33,353 nt of DNA from Rehaibacterium terrae (lineage in GTDB: Bacteria > Pseudomonadota > Gammaproteobacteria > Xanthomonadales > Xanthomonadaceae), in contig NZ_JACHHX010000004.1 of NCBI RefSeq assembly GCF_014202935.1, forward strand, positions 181,751 to 215,103, written 5' to 3'. This document shows positions 1 to 8,938 of the stretch, piece by piece (within the stretch, counting starts at the first letter, position 1; each line of letters begins with the position of its first letter). A program made the translations under genes and the position numbers. The notes beneath the pieces were generated by a model, which had not been told where the DNA came from, made no database searches, and saw only the letters and a list, made by a program, of their open reading frames with translations.

Positions 1-151
1 CACAGCGCTCGGGCGCTCGGCGGCGCGCGAACCGGTGGTTCGCAAACGCAAGAAGCGGGAGAGAGCATCGGTTCGTCGAAGCCGCTCTTCGCTCACTTCT
101 CACTCCTCCCCACTCACTCCCCGCTTCCGGGTCGCGGCTCCTGCCGCCGCG
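1..151. other. Gene-free left edge with short C-rich tandem motifs
   Basis: No reading frame here looks like a gene. Bases about 90-125 are a run of degenerate 'ctcact/cctccc' units, similar in style to the short tandem units seen at other intergenic places in this window (7273-7309, 23600-23617, 32174-32198). The neighbouring minus-strand gene ends at 152. Confidence 0.4.
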
Positions 152-652
152 TCACAATTTCGCCTGCCAGACCGCGCTGACCAAGCGCCATCGGTCCCCG
201 TCCAGCCGCCAGCCGGTGTCGACGTCGTAGAGCTGCCCGGTTTCGGGCAACAGGCCGCCAGCCCCGCCGGTCAGCACGACCGTGAAGCGCACCCGCGCCC
301 GATCTCCGAAGAGCTCGACATTGAGCGGCCCCAGGTGCACCCCGATACTGGCGTGACGCAGAAACTGCAGGCGCGCCAGCCGCTGCAGGCCATCGCGGTC
401 CAGTCCGCCGCTGCCGACGAAGTCCTCGGCCACCGGCCGCATCAGCGCGACGATGTCGCGCGACTCGACGGCCTGCTGCATCGCAGCAACGGTTTCCCGC
501 AGCACGGCCTCCGGCTCGCTCTTCGCGCACGCTGCCGGGAGCAGCGCGCACAGCAGCAGCACACAGGCCCGGGCTGCCTTGCCGGCACTGGGGGGCTGTG
601 GTCCAATCCGGTGAAGTACGGAGAAGACGAGACCGCGGGCACCATGCGCCAC
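152..652 (-). CDS. Putative secreted or lipoprotein-like NTF2-fold protein
   Basis: Small protein of unknown role, read divergently from the fatty acyl-CoA ligase gene. A hydrophobic stretch ([13 protein letters not shown]) followed by a charged AKSEPE region resembles a signal peptide. The Cys could be lipidated, but Pro at -3 is poor for a lipobox. The rest has the pattern of an NTF2/SnoaL-like alpha+beta domain: a helical N-terminal part with '[16 protein letters not shown]' and 'VAEDFVG', then alternating strands ending in a Trp-rich '[15 protein letters not shown]'. That fold call is inference from pattern, not a database match. The start is uncertain. The first in-frame ATG (688) would overlap the start of the divergent gene, so the GTG at 652 is given here; a GTG closer to the hydrophobic core is also possible. 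No clear ribosome binding site decides it. Confidence 0.6.
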   Translation of the reverse strand: MAHGARGLVFSVLHRIGPQPPSAGKAARACVLLLCALLPAACAKSEPEAVLRETVAAMQQAVESRDIVALMRPVAEDFVGSGGLDRDGLQRLARLQFLRHASIGVHLGPLNVELFGDRARVRFTVVLTGGAGGLLPETGQLYDVDTGWRLDGDRWRLVSAVWQAKL

Positions 653-686
653 GCGGTACGACCAACGGGAGACGGAGGGAACAGGC

Positions 687-2378
687 ATGAGCACGGATCG
701 GCCCTGGCTGAGCAGTTATCCGCCCGGGGTGCCGGCGGAGGTGGATGTCGACGCGTACCGCTCGATCGTGGCGGTGTTCGAGGAGGCCTGCGCACGCTAT
801 CGCGACAGGCCCGCCTTCGCCAACATGGGGCGGTGCATCACCTACGGCGACCTCGATCGCATGAGCGCCGATTTCGCCGCCTACCTGATCCACGAGCTCA
901 AGCTCAAGAAGGGCGATCGCGTCGCCCTGATGATGCCGAACATCCTGCAGTATCCGATCGCCATCTTCGGCGTCTTGCGCGCCGGCCTGACGGTGGTCAA
1001 TACCAACCCGATGTACACCGCACGCGAGCTCAAGCACCAGCTGGTCGACTCCGGTGCCGCGGCCATCGTCGTGCTCGACAACTTCGCGCACGTCGTCGAG
1101 CAGGTGCTCGCGGAAACCCAGGTAAAACAGGTGATCACCACCGGCGTCGGTGATCTTCTGGGCTTCCCCAAGGGCCCGCTGGTCAACTTCGTGCTCAAGT
1201 ACATCAAGAAGGCGGTGCCCGACTTCGCGCTGCCCGGCGCCCAGCGCTTCGCCCAGACGCTCCAGCTCGGCGCGAAGCACCGCCTGCCGGCGGTCGATAT
1301 CGAGCCGTCGGACATCGCCTTCCTGCAGTACACCGGGGGCACGACTGGCGTGGCAAAGGGCGCGATGCTGACGCACCGCAACCTGGTCGCCAACATGCAG
1401 CAAGCCTCGGCGTGGCTGGGCGCCGGGGTCGAGCCGGGCAAGGAGGAGATCATCACCGCCCTGCCGCTCTACCACATCTTCGCCCTGACCGCGAACTGCC
1501 TGGTGTTCATGAAGTTCGGCGGCCTGAACCACCTGATCACCAACCCGCGCGACATGCCCGGCTTCGTGAAGACGCTGCAGGGCATCCGCTTCACCGCCAT
1601 CACCGGCGTGAACACGCTGTTCAACGGACTGCTCAACACACCCGGCTTCGACAAGTGCGACTTCTCGCGCCTGCATCTGACGCTCGGCGGCGGCATGGCC
1701 GTGCAGCGCGTGGTGGCAGAACGCTGGAAAAAGGTCACCGGCGTCACCCTGGTCGAGGCCTACGGCCTGACCGAGACTTCGCCCGCGGCGTGCATCAACC
1801 CGATGGATCTGGACGAGTACAACGGTTCGATCGGCCTCCCCATCCCATCCACCGAGGCCTGCATCAAGGACGACGACGGCCGGATGCTGCCTGTCGGCGA
1901 GGTCGGCGAGCTGTGCATCCGCGGCCCGCAGGTCATGGCCGGGTACTGGAATCGCCCGGAGGAAACCGCCAAGGCGATCGACCAGGACGGCTGGCTGCAT
2001 ACCGGCGACATGGCGAGGATGGACGAGAAGGGCTACTTCTACATCGTCGACCGCAAGAAGGACATGATTCTCGTCTCCGGCTTCAACGTGTATCCGAACG
2101 AGATCGAGGACGTGATCGCGCAGATGCCGGGCGTGCTCGAAGTCGCGGCCGTCGGCGTACCCGACGACAAGGCCGGCGAAGCGGTCAAGGTGGTGATCGT
2201 GAAGAAGGATCCCGCGCTCACCGCCGATCAGGTGAAGGCCTACTGCCGCGAGAACCTGACCGGCTACAAGCAGCCCAAATACGTCGAGTTCCGCAGCGAA
2301 CTGCCCAAGTCGAACGTGGGCAAGATCCTGCGCCGCGAATTGCGCGACTCGGCCAAGACCGAAAGCCAGGCGGCCTGA
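687..2378 (+). CDS. rpfB: Long-chain fatty acyl-CoA ligase, RpfB/FadD type
   Basis: Adenylate-forming enzyme of 563 aa that activates fatty acids to acyl-CoA with ATP. In xanthomonads RpfB is the FadD homologue next to rpfF, linked to turnover of DSF signals and to use of free fatty acids. The ATG at 687 has a good Shine-Dalgarno (GGAGGGA) 6 bases upstream. Visible motifs are the AMP-binding loop [11 protein letters not shown] (about residues 215-225), YGLTETSP (about 358), the hinge block GWLHTGD followed by DRKKDMI, and the C-terminal catalytic-lysine region [11 protein letters not shown]. Length matches E. coli FadD (561 aa). Next comes a hairpin at 2387-2406 and then a convergent PilZ gene, which separates it from rpfF. 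The enzyme class is certain; the RpfB name rests on synteny with rpfF/rpfC/rpfG. Confidence 0.93.
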   Translation: MSTDRPWLSSYPPGVPAEVDVDAYRSIVAVFEEACARYRDRPAFANMGRCITYGDLDRMSADFAAYLIHELKLKKGDRVALMMPNILQYPIAIFGVLRAGLTVVNTNPMYTARELKHQLVDSGAAAIVVLDNFAHVVEQVLAETQVKQVITTGVGDLLGFPKGPLVNFVLKYIKKAVPDFALPGAQRFAQTLQLGAKHRLPAVDIEPSDIAFLQYTGGTTGVAKGAMLTHRNLVANMQQASAWLGAGVEPGKEEIITALPLYHIFALTANCLVFMKFGGLNHLITNPRDMPGFVKTLQGIRFTAITGVNTLFNGLLNTPGFDKCDFSRLHLTLGGGMAVQRVVAERWKKVTGVTLVEAYGLTETSPAACINPMDLDEYNGSIGLPIPSTEACIKDDDGRMLPVGEVGELCIRGPQVMAGYWNRPEETAKAIDQDGWLHTGDMARMDEKGYFYIVDRKKDMILVSGFNVYPNEIEDVIAQMPGVLEVAAVGVPDDKAGEAVKVVIVKKDPALTADQVKAYCRENLTGYKQPKYVEFRSELPKSNVGKILRRELRDSAKTESQAA

Positions 2379-2386
2379 GGCCCGGT

Positions 2387-2406
2387 GCCGGGGAGTCCTT
2401 CCCGGC
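2387..2406. terminator. Hairpin between convergent rpfB and PilZ genes
   Basis: Arms GCCGGGGA and TTCCCGGC form an 8-bp stem (one G-U) around a gtcc loop, in the 37-bp gap between the two converging stop codons. There is no T-run, so it is only a candidate bidirectional transcript end. Confidence 0.4.
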
Positions 2407-2415
2407 CCGCGCCGC

Positions 2416-2760
2416 TCAGTCGAAGTCGTCGCGCAGCCGACCGAAGCGCCCGATCAGTTCACGCAGTTCCGCTTCCAGCGGCGGGCTGACGACGTCGAAG
2501 CGCAGCGCGACGTCGCCGTCGCCGACGCGCACCACGCGCGCGCGCAGTACAGCGGGCGTGGATCGCTCCGGACGCAGTTCCGCCTCCACGCGCTGTCCCA
2601 CGCCCAGATCGAAGCCCACCGGGCGTTCGACCCGCATGCCGCTCAGGGAGATGTCCAGCACTTCGCTCTCCCAGTCCTTCACCGGCGTGCTGATGCGCAG
2701 TCCCGCCTTGAGCGTGCTGCGCGACTTGCGGACTCCCGGACGGGTGTGCTGGCTGGCCAT
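2416..2760 (-). CDS. PilZ-domain protein (putative c-di-GMP receptor)
   Basis: Single-domain protein of 114 aa. The ATG at 2760 is preceded by GAGGAA, which favours it over an upstream in-frame ATG at 2811. The N-terminal RPGVR fits the PilZ RxxxR motif, and DISLSG about 30 residues later fits the (D/N)xSxxG motif; both contact c-di-GMP in the family. A beta-barrel-like body follows, with a short charged C-terminal helix (ELRELIGRFGRLRDDFD). It sits antisense between rpfB and rpfF and is divergent from rpfF. The RpfG phosphodiesterase encoded 3 kb away acts on c-di-GMP, so a shared signalling role is plausible, but no partner can be read from the sequence. Confidence 0.85.
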   Translation of the reverse strand: MASQHTRPGVRKSRSTLKAGLRISTPVKDWESEVLDISLSGMRVERPVGFDLGVGQRVEAELRPERSTPAVLRARVVRVGDGDVALRFDVVSPPLEAELRELIGRFGRLRDDFD

Positions 2761-2985
2761 GGCGTTCCTCGCACGCGGATGCGCTGGCAGGCATGGCCAC
2801 AGTTCACCCACGTTCCCCGTGACAGGTCAAGCGCGGCGCCCGCCGGTGTGGTTCGGATGGCCATGCCGGGCGGAAAAAACGGCTTGCGTTTCAGGGGTGT
2901 AGACTCGAACGGCGCCTGTGCGCAGAGTCCACGCCAACGCGCCTCCAGGCGACAACCCTCCCACCGTTGTCCACAGGAGCGCACC

Positions 2986-3876
2986 ATGAACCTGCATTCC
3001 ATCGACCGCAACCACCCCATACCCCTGGTCCGCCATGAGGGCGAAGCCGGAGCGGACTGGTTGTACATGCATCACGCCACCCCGGGCAGCGGCGAAGCTT
3101 ACCGTCCCTGCTTCTCCACCACCCTGCTGCATTCGCTGCGCCAGTGCCAGCAGCGCATCGCGGCGCAACTGGACGATCACCCGGAGATGCCGGGCGTCCA
3201 CCATCTGGTCCTGGCCTCGGACGCCGACGTGTTCAACCTCGGCGGCGACCTCGACCTGTTCGTCCAGTTGATCCGCAGCGGCAATCGCGCCCGCCTGCTG
3301 GACTACGCGCGGCTGTGCGTCGAGGTGGCGTTCGCCTTCGCCCGGCTTGCCGGCGACCGCGTCCACAGCGTGGCCGTCGTGCAGGGCGACGCCCTCGGCG
3401 GCGGATTCGAGGCGGCCCTGTGCTGCCACACCATCATCGCCGAGGAAGGCACGGGCATGGGCTTTCCGGAGGTGCTGTTCGACCTGTTCCCGGGCATGGG
3501 CGCCTACACCTTCCTCAGCCGCCGGGTGACGCCGGTGCAGGCCGAGCGGATGATGCTGGACGGCCGCGTCTACTCCGCCGAGGAGCTGTGCCGGATGGGG
3601 GTGGTCGACCTGCTGGTGCCACGCGGCGAAGGTCTGAATGCCGCGCGCGAACTGATCCGCAAGCACCGTCGCATCGGCAACGCGCTGCGCTCGATGAACC
3701 AGGTGCGCGAGACTTGCCGTCCGGTCAGCCTCGACGAACTGCTGGCCGTGACCACCGGCTGGGTGGACGCGGCGATGCGGCTGAACGACCGCGCCCTGCA
3801 GACCATGGAGCGGCTGGTGCGTGCGCAGCTGCGCCGGAACACGACGGCGCCGCGCATGCTGCGCCAGACCGGCTGA
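2986..3876 (+). CDS. rpfF: DSF synthase RpfF (enoyl-CoA hydratase family)
   Basis: Crotonase-superfamily enzyme that makes the diffusible signal factor, a cis-2-unsaturated fatty acid, by dehydrating 3-hydroxyacyl-ACP and releasing the free acid. The protein is 296 aa; the ATG at 2986 has AGGAGC 6 bases upstream, while the open frame extends further 5' without support. The two catalytic glutamates known from Xanthomonas RpfF (E141, E161) correspond to E142 in GGGFEAAL and E162 in GFPEVLFDLFPGMGAY. The oxyanion-hole segments (SDADVFNLGGDLD and VQGDALGGG) are also present. It ends 3 bp from the convergent rpfC stop. The region upstream (2761-2985) is shared with the divergent PilZ gene, and I found no convincing sigma-70 promoter in it. 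Confidence 0.96.
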   Translation: MNLHSIDRNHPIPLVRHEGEAGADWLYMHHATPGSGEAYRPCFSTTLLHSLRQCQQRIAAQLDDHPEMPGVHHLVLASDADVFNLGGDLDLFVQLIRSGNRARLLDYARLCVEVAFAFARLAGDRVHSVAVVQGDALGGGFEAALCCHTIIAEEGTGMGFPEVLFDLFPGMGAYTFLSRRVTPVQAERMMLDGRVYSAEELCRMGVVDLLVPRGEGLNAARELIRKHRRIGNALRSMNQVRETCRPVSLDELLAVTTGWVDAAMRLNDRALQTMERLVRAQLRRNTTAPRMLRQTG

Positions 3877-3879
3877 GGC

Positions 3880-6054
3880 TCAGCGCGACTCGTTGCCGGG
3901 CTGGCTCTCCGGGGAACACACCCCGGAGAGCCGCTCGGCCTCGCGCCGGGCCAGGTCGGCGGTCACTTCCAGCAGGGTGTCGAGCCCGGACAGGCGCCGT
4001 CGCCACTCGGACGCGAGCACGGAATCACTGCAGCGCATGATCTCCGTGCTGCGCTCGACCAGGGCCTGGGCACCGAGGTTCTCGGCGATACCCTTGAGCG
4101 CGTGGCCTGCCTCGCGCATCCCGTCCCAGTGCGCGCCGTTGCCGGCGCGCTCGATGTCGGTCAGGCAGCGCGCGGCATCGCGCAGGCACTGGTCGACGAA
4201 GTCGTGCAGGAATCCTGCCCCCAGCCCCATGCCGGCCAACTCGATCAGGACATCCGGGCGCAGCGCCGGCGCATTCGCCGTTGCCGGCAGCATCGGCACC
4301 TGCTCGCCGCTGCCGGCCGCGATCTCGGCCAAGGCTTCCAGCAGCCGCGACACGACGACCGGCTTGGTCAGGAAAGCGAAGGCGCCGGCGGCCTCGGCCT
4401 GCTGAACGGCGTCCACGGTGGCGTCGGCACTGAGCACGATGATCGGCGTACGCGGCCTGCCCGCCTGCATGACGCGCGCCTGCTTGATGACGTCGAATCC
4501 GCTGATGCCGGGCATGTGCAGGTCGAGGATGACCGCATCCGGCGAGCTGTCCAGGATGCGGTCGAGGGCCTCCTCGCCATTCCCGGCGACCAGACAGGAG
4601 TGCCCGGCGCGGTTGAGCAGGCGCTCGAGCACCAGCCGATTGGCGGCCTGGTCGTCGGCGACCAGGATACGCAGCGGGCGCACGCGCGCGCGGTGGCGGA
4701 CGAACGGATCATCGAAGGAGACGATCTTGTCCTCGGTCTGGGTTTCTGCGGGCGCGTTGCCGCCACGTGCGTGGCCGAACGGGATTTCCACCCGGAACAC
4801 ACTGCCGCCACCCGGGTTTTCGTCGACCCCGATACGTCCGCCGAGCAGCTCGGTCAGTGTCTTGGCGATGGCCGTGCCAAGACCGGTACCGCCATAGCGG
4901 CGGGTGATCCCGCTGTCGACCTGCTCGAACGGCTGGAAGATCCGTGCCCGATCCTCCGGCGCGATACCGATGCCGGTATCGCTGACCGTCATGCGAAGCC
5001 GAACTTCGCCGGGGTCGGTGGAAATGCGCTCGACATCGAGGCGCACGCTGCCCTCCGGAGTGAATTTCACCGCGTTGTGTAGCAGGTTGAGCAGGATCTG
5101 GGTGAGGTGACCGGCATCACCGTGCAGCATTGCCGGCACATCCTCCGCGACACGGACCTGGAACTCGAGCCCTTTGGCGGTCGCCTGCGGCTGCAGCATG
5201 GTGCGCAGGCGCCGGGTGAGGTCGCGCAGGTTGAAGTCGGCATCCTGACGGCGCAGCTTGCCGGCCTCGATGGCCGAAATGTCGAGCACGTCCTCGACCA
5301 GCAGCAGCAGAGTCTGCGCCGAGGTCTGGATCACCTCGGCGCACTCGCGCTGCTCGGGATTGAGCCGGGTCGAAGACAGCAACTCGGCCATGCCGATGAT
5401 GCCGTTCAGCGGTGAGCGGAACTCATGACTCATGTTGGCGAGGAAGCGGCTCTTCGCCTCGTTGGCCCGCCGCGCCTCCTCGATCGCCGCACGCAGGCTG
5501 CGCAGCAAGCTAACCAGATAGCCGGGGATGGCGATCAGACCGATCAGCAGGCCCCAGGCCAGATGCGGATTGGCCTGCCAGTACGGGGTGACCAGGATCA
5601 CGTAAAGAAAGCCGGCCACCGCCACGCCGACCGCACCGAACAGATATGCGGTGCCGTAGCGCAGGCCATTGCCGATGGCGACCCAGAGCGAGATCACGTA
5701 CAGCGGCGCCAGCGTTGCGCCGCCGATGCTCATCAGTGCTGCCAGCGTGGCGTTGTCGGCGACGATGCCGACGATGCGGCGGGCGTGCGACACGCCGGGA
5801 CGCAGGGCGATGCCGATCACGATACCGAGCCCGAGCAGGGTCTCGGCCAGGATGATGACGATGACGGCGCGATCCTGCGGATCGGCGAAGCCGTTGCCGA
5901 TGCCCAGCGCGACCAGATAGGACAGGATCAGGAAGGCGATGACCAGGCGCACCAGCGCCTGGGCATGCTCACTGTCCGGCCTGTTGCGGAAGCGCTTGGC
6001 GAGCTCGGCGATTCGCGAAGGCATGGCTGCGCCGGCCCCGTCCCCGTGCTTCAC
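3880..6054 (-). CDS. rpfC: Hybrid sensor histidine kinase RpfC (DSF receptor)
   Basis: Membrane sensor kinase of 724 aa that detects DSF and relays phosphate to RpfG; in Xanthomonas it also binds and restrains RpfF. Order along the protein: short cytoplasmic N-terminus with DSEHAQ, about five hydrophobic segments (residues 35-185), HisKA with phosphoacceptor His210 in [12 protein letters not shown], HATPase with N-box (HNAVKF, 326-331) and G-boxes ([15 protein letters not shown]), receiver with Asp511 in ILDLHMPG and Lys564, and HPt with His651 in HALKG. This is the full RpfC layout, with all relay residues present. Only 3 bp separate it from the upstream rpfG stop, so the two are co-transcribed. 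The rpfH gene that some Xanthomonas carry between them is absent. Confidence 0.96.
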   Translation of the reverse strand: MKHGDGAGAAMPSRIAELAKRFRNRPDSEHAQALVRLVIAFLILSYLVALGIGNGFADPQDRAVIVIILAETLLGLGIVIGIALRPGVSHARRIVGIVADNATLAALMSIGGATLAPLYVISLWVAIGNGLRYGTAYLFGAVGVAVAGFLYVILVTPYWQANPHLAWGLLIGLIAIPGYLVSLLRSLRAAIEEARRANEAKSRFLANMSHEFRSPLNGIIGMAELLSSTRLNPEQRECAEVIQTSAQTLLLLVEDVLDISAIEAGKLRRQDADFNLRDLTRRLRTMLQPQATAKGLEFQVRVAEDVPAMLHGDAGHLTQILLNLLHNAVKFTPEGSVRLDVERISTDPGEVRLRMTVSDTGIGIAPEDRARIFQPFEQVDSGITRRYGGTGLGTAIAKTLTELLGGRIGVDENPGGGSVFRVEIPFGHARGGNAPAETQTEDKIVSFDDPFVRHRARVRPLRILVADDQAANRLVLERLLNRAGHSCLVAGNGEEALDRILDSSPDAVILDLHMPGISGFDVIKQARVMQAGRPRTPIIVLSADATVDAVQQAEAAGAFAFLTKPVVVSRLLEALAEIAAGSGEQVPMLPATANAPALRPDVLIELAGMGLGAGFLHDFVDQCLRDAARCLTDIERAGNGAHWDGMREAGHALKGIAENLGAQALVERSTEIMRCSDSVLASEWRRRLSGLDTLLEVTADLARREAERLSGVCSPESQPGNESR

Positions 6055-6057
6055 TCT

Positions 6058-7155
6058 TCACTCGCCGCGCGCCGGTCCTGGCGGGAAGCTGGCCCGGATC
6101 TCGGCGAGTTGCGACTGCCGGCGGAGCAGGGCCTCGACCACCAGCGGATCGTACAGGCGGCCGGCCTCGCTGCGCAGGTGCTCCAGCGTGTCCTCCAGGC
6201 TGTGCGCATCCCGATACGGGCGTGGGGTGCTCATGGCGTCGAGCACGTCGGCGACGGCGACGATGCGGGCCGCGACCGGAATCGCCTCGCCGGCCAGCCC
6301 GTCCGGATAGCCGCTGCCGTCCCAGCGCTCGTGGTGGTGCAGCGCGATGATCGCGCCGGTCTGCACGAAACGGCTGCTGCTGTCCTTGAGGATCTCGTAG
6401 CCGAGTGTCGGATGCCGCATGACCACGGCGAATTCTTCACGGGTGAGCTTGCCGGGCTTGAGCAGGATGGCGTCGGGGATGCCGATCTGCCCGATGTCGT
6501 GCAGTGGTGCCGTCAGCTCGATCATCCGCACCTCGTCGTCGGGCAGGCGCATGGCCTCGGCGATCAGGCCGGCGTAGCGCGAGATCCGCTCCAGGTGCCC
6601 GGTATTCCCGCCGTCGCGGAACTCGGTGGCCTTGGCGAGCCGCGCCAGGATCTCGCGCTCGCGCTCCTCGATCTCGTGCATGCTGCTGAGCAGCTGGCGT
6701 TCGAGGGTGCGCGCCCTGCCCTGCAGCGTCTGCTGGCGCTGGCGCAGCTCCAGCAGATTGCGGCAGCGCTGGCGCAATTCGCGCGGGCGCACCGGCTTGA
6801 CCAGGAAGTCGATCACGCCGGCTTCCAGCGCCGCCTGGCGGATCGGCTCGTCGCCGACCACCGTCACCAGCACGATCGGCACGTCGCGCTGGGTCAGCGG
6901 GCGGCGGAAGCGGCGGGCGAACTCCAGTCCGTCCATCTTCGGCATGCGGTAGTCGAGCAGCAGCAGGTCGGTGGGATTGTGCTGCGACCACAGCAGGGCC
7001 TCGACCGGATCACTGAAGTCGGCCACGGTGATCTCCGGACTGATGTCCTCGATCAGGGTCCGGTGCATCTTCCGCTGGGAAGGCTGGTCGTCGACGATCA
7101 GGACATGCACGCGGGACTCCGGCACACGGGCCATCGGCGCCGCCCATCGCGGCAT
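6058..7155 (-). CDS. rpfG: Response regulator RpfG with HD-GYP c-di-GMP phosphodiesterase
   Basis: Two-domain regulator of 365 aa that degrades c-di-GMP when phosphorylated by RpfC. The N-terminal receiver has VDDQ (21-24), phosphoacceptor Asp68 in LLLDYRMPKMDG and Lys120. A charged coiled-coil-like linker (about 125-172) leads to the HD-GYP domain, with HDIG at 219-222 and HHERWDGSGYPDGL around 273-286, so the catalytic set is intact. The ATG at 7155 has GGGAG about 11 bases upstream; an ATG 21 bases inside (MARVPESR) is an alternative. It is the first gene of the rpfG-rpfC pair. Upstream lies a repeat-filled gap before lysS. Confidence 0.96.
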   Translation of the reverse strand: MPRWAAPMARVPESRVHVLIVDDQPSQRKMHRTLIEDISPEITVADFSDPVEALLWSQHNPTDLLLLDYRMPKMDGLEFARRFRRPLTQRDVPIVLVTVVGDEPIRQAALEAGVIDFLVKPVRPRELRQRCRNLLELRQRQQTLQGRARTLERQLLSSMHEIEEREREILARLAKATEFRDGGNTGHLERISRYAGLIAEAMRLPDDEVRMIELTAPLHDIGQIGIPDAILLKPGKLTREEFAVVMRHPTLGYEILKDSSSRFVQTGAIIALHHHERWDGSGYPDGLAGEAIPVAARIVAVADVLDAMSTPRPYRDAHSLEDTLEHLRSEAGRLYDPLVVEALLRRQSQLAEIRASFPPGPARGE

Positions 7156-7195
7156 CGGCAGCTTACTCCCGCAGCCCGGGCGGAATAAAGATGGT

Positions 7196-7312
7196 CGTTT
7201 CGGGACTCGGGAAAGCGCATCGAGACATCGTCATCCCGACCCGAGCCGGGCCCATGTTGCCCTGCGCTTTTCCGATTCCCGATTCCCGATTCCCGGTTTC
7301 CGGTTTCCGATG
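7196..7312. repeat. Intergenic repeat cluster between rpfG and lysS
   Basis: The gap holds GGGACTCGGGA (7202-7212), then CGTCATCCCG (7229-7238), and at the far end three tandem GATTCCC units followed by two GGTTTCC units (about 7273-7309). GGGAAAGCGC near 7210 and GCGCTTTTCC near 7265 are near-perfect inverted copies. The same GGGACTCGGGA...GTCATTCCCG order recurs after smpB (32188-32223), so this is a dispersed element, not chance. Confidence 0.6.
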
Positions 7313-7319
7313 TTCCGCC

Positions 7320-8831
<1,512 letters not shown>

Positions 8832-8862
8832 CCGGTGTCGGTCCGATAGAGTCGATCCGATG

Positions 8863-8932
8863 GCAGGGGCGGTTCAGCCGCAATCCGGTGACCGGCGACG
8901 CAGCCGGTCACGGCTGAAGCCGCTCCCGCAGG
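8863..8932. repeat. Long palindromic REP/BIME-like element between prfB and lysS
   Basis: The minus strand contains GGGAGCGGCTTCAGCCG, a repeat core common between genes in xanthomonads and pseudomonads, facing an imperfect inverted copy. Left arm GCGGTTCAGCCG (8869-8880) pairs with CGGCTGAAGCCGC (8911-8923), and the inner arms CCGGTGACCGGC and GCCGGTCACGG pair as well. The result is a hairpin of over 20 bp with a loop of about 6 bases. It may shape the 3' end of prfB mRNA or terminate it. Confidence 0.7.
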
Positions 8933-8938
8933 GCATGG

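Noticed and set aside
114-2000. A 628-codon minus-strand frame covering rpfB
   Set aside because: Antisense of the motif-complete acyl-CoA ligase; no domain signature in the translation.
5425-7188. A 587-codon plus-strand frame across rpfC and rpfG
   Set aside because: It crosses two genes with intact kinase, receiver and HD-GYP motifs on the other strand; composition is His/Gln/Arg-rich.
8863-8932. tRNA-like fold in the lysS-prfB gap
   Set aside because: The symmetry is a single long hairpin, with no cloverleaf arms or TTC loop.
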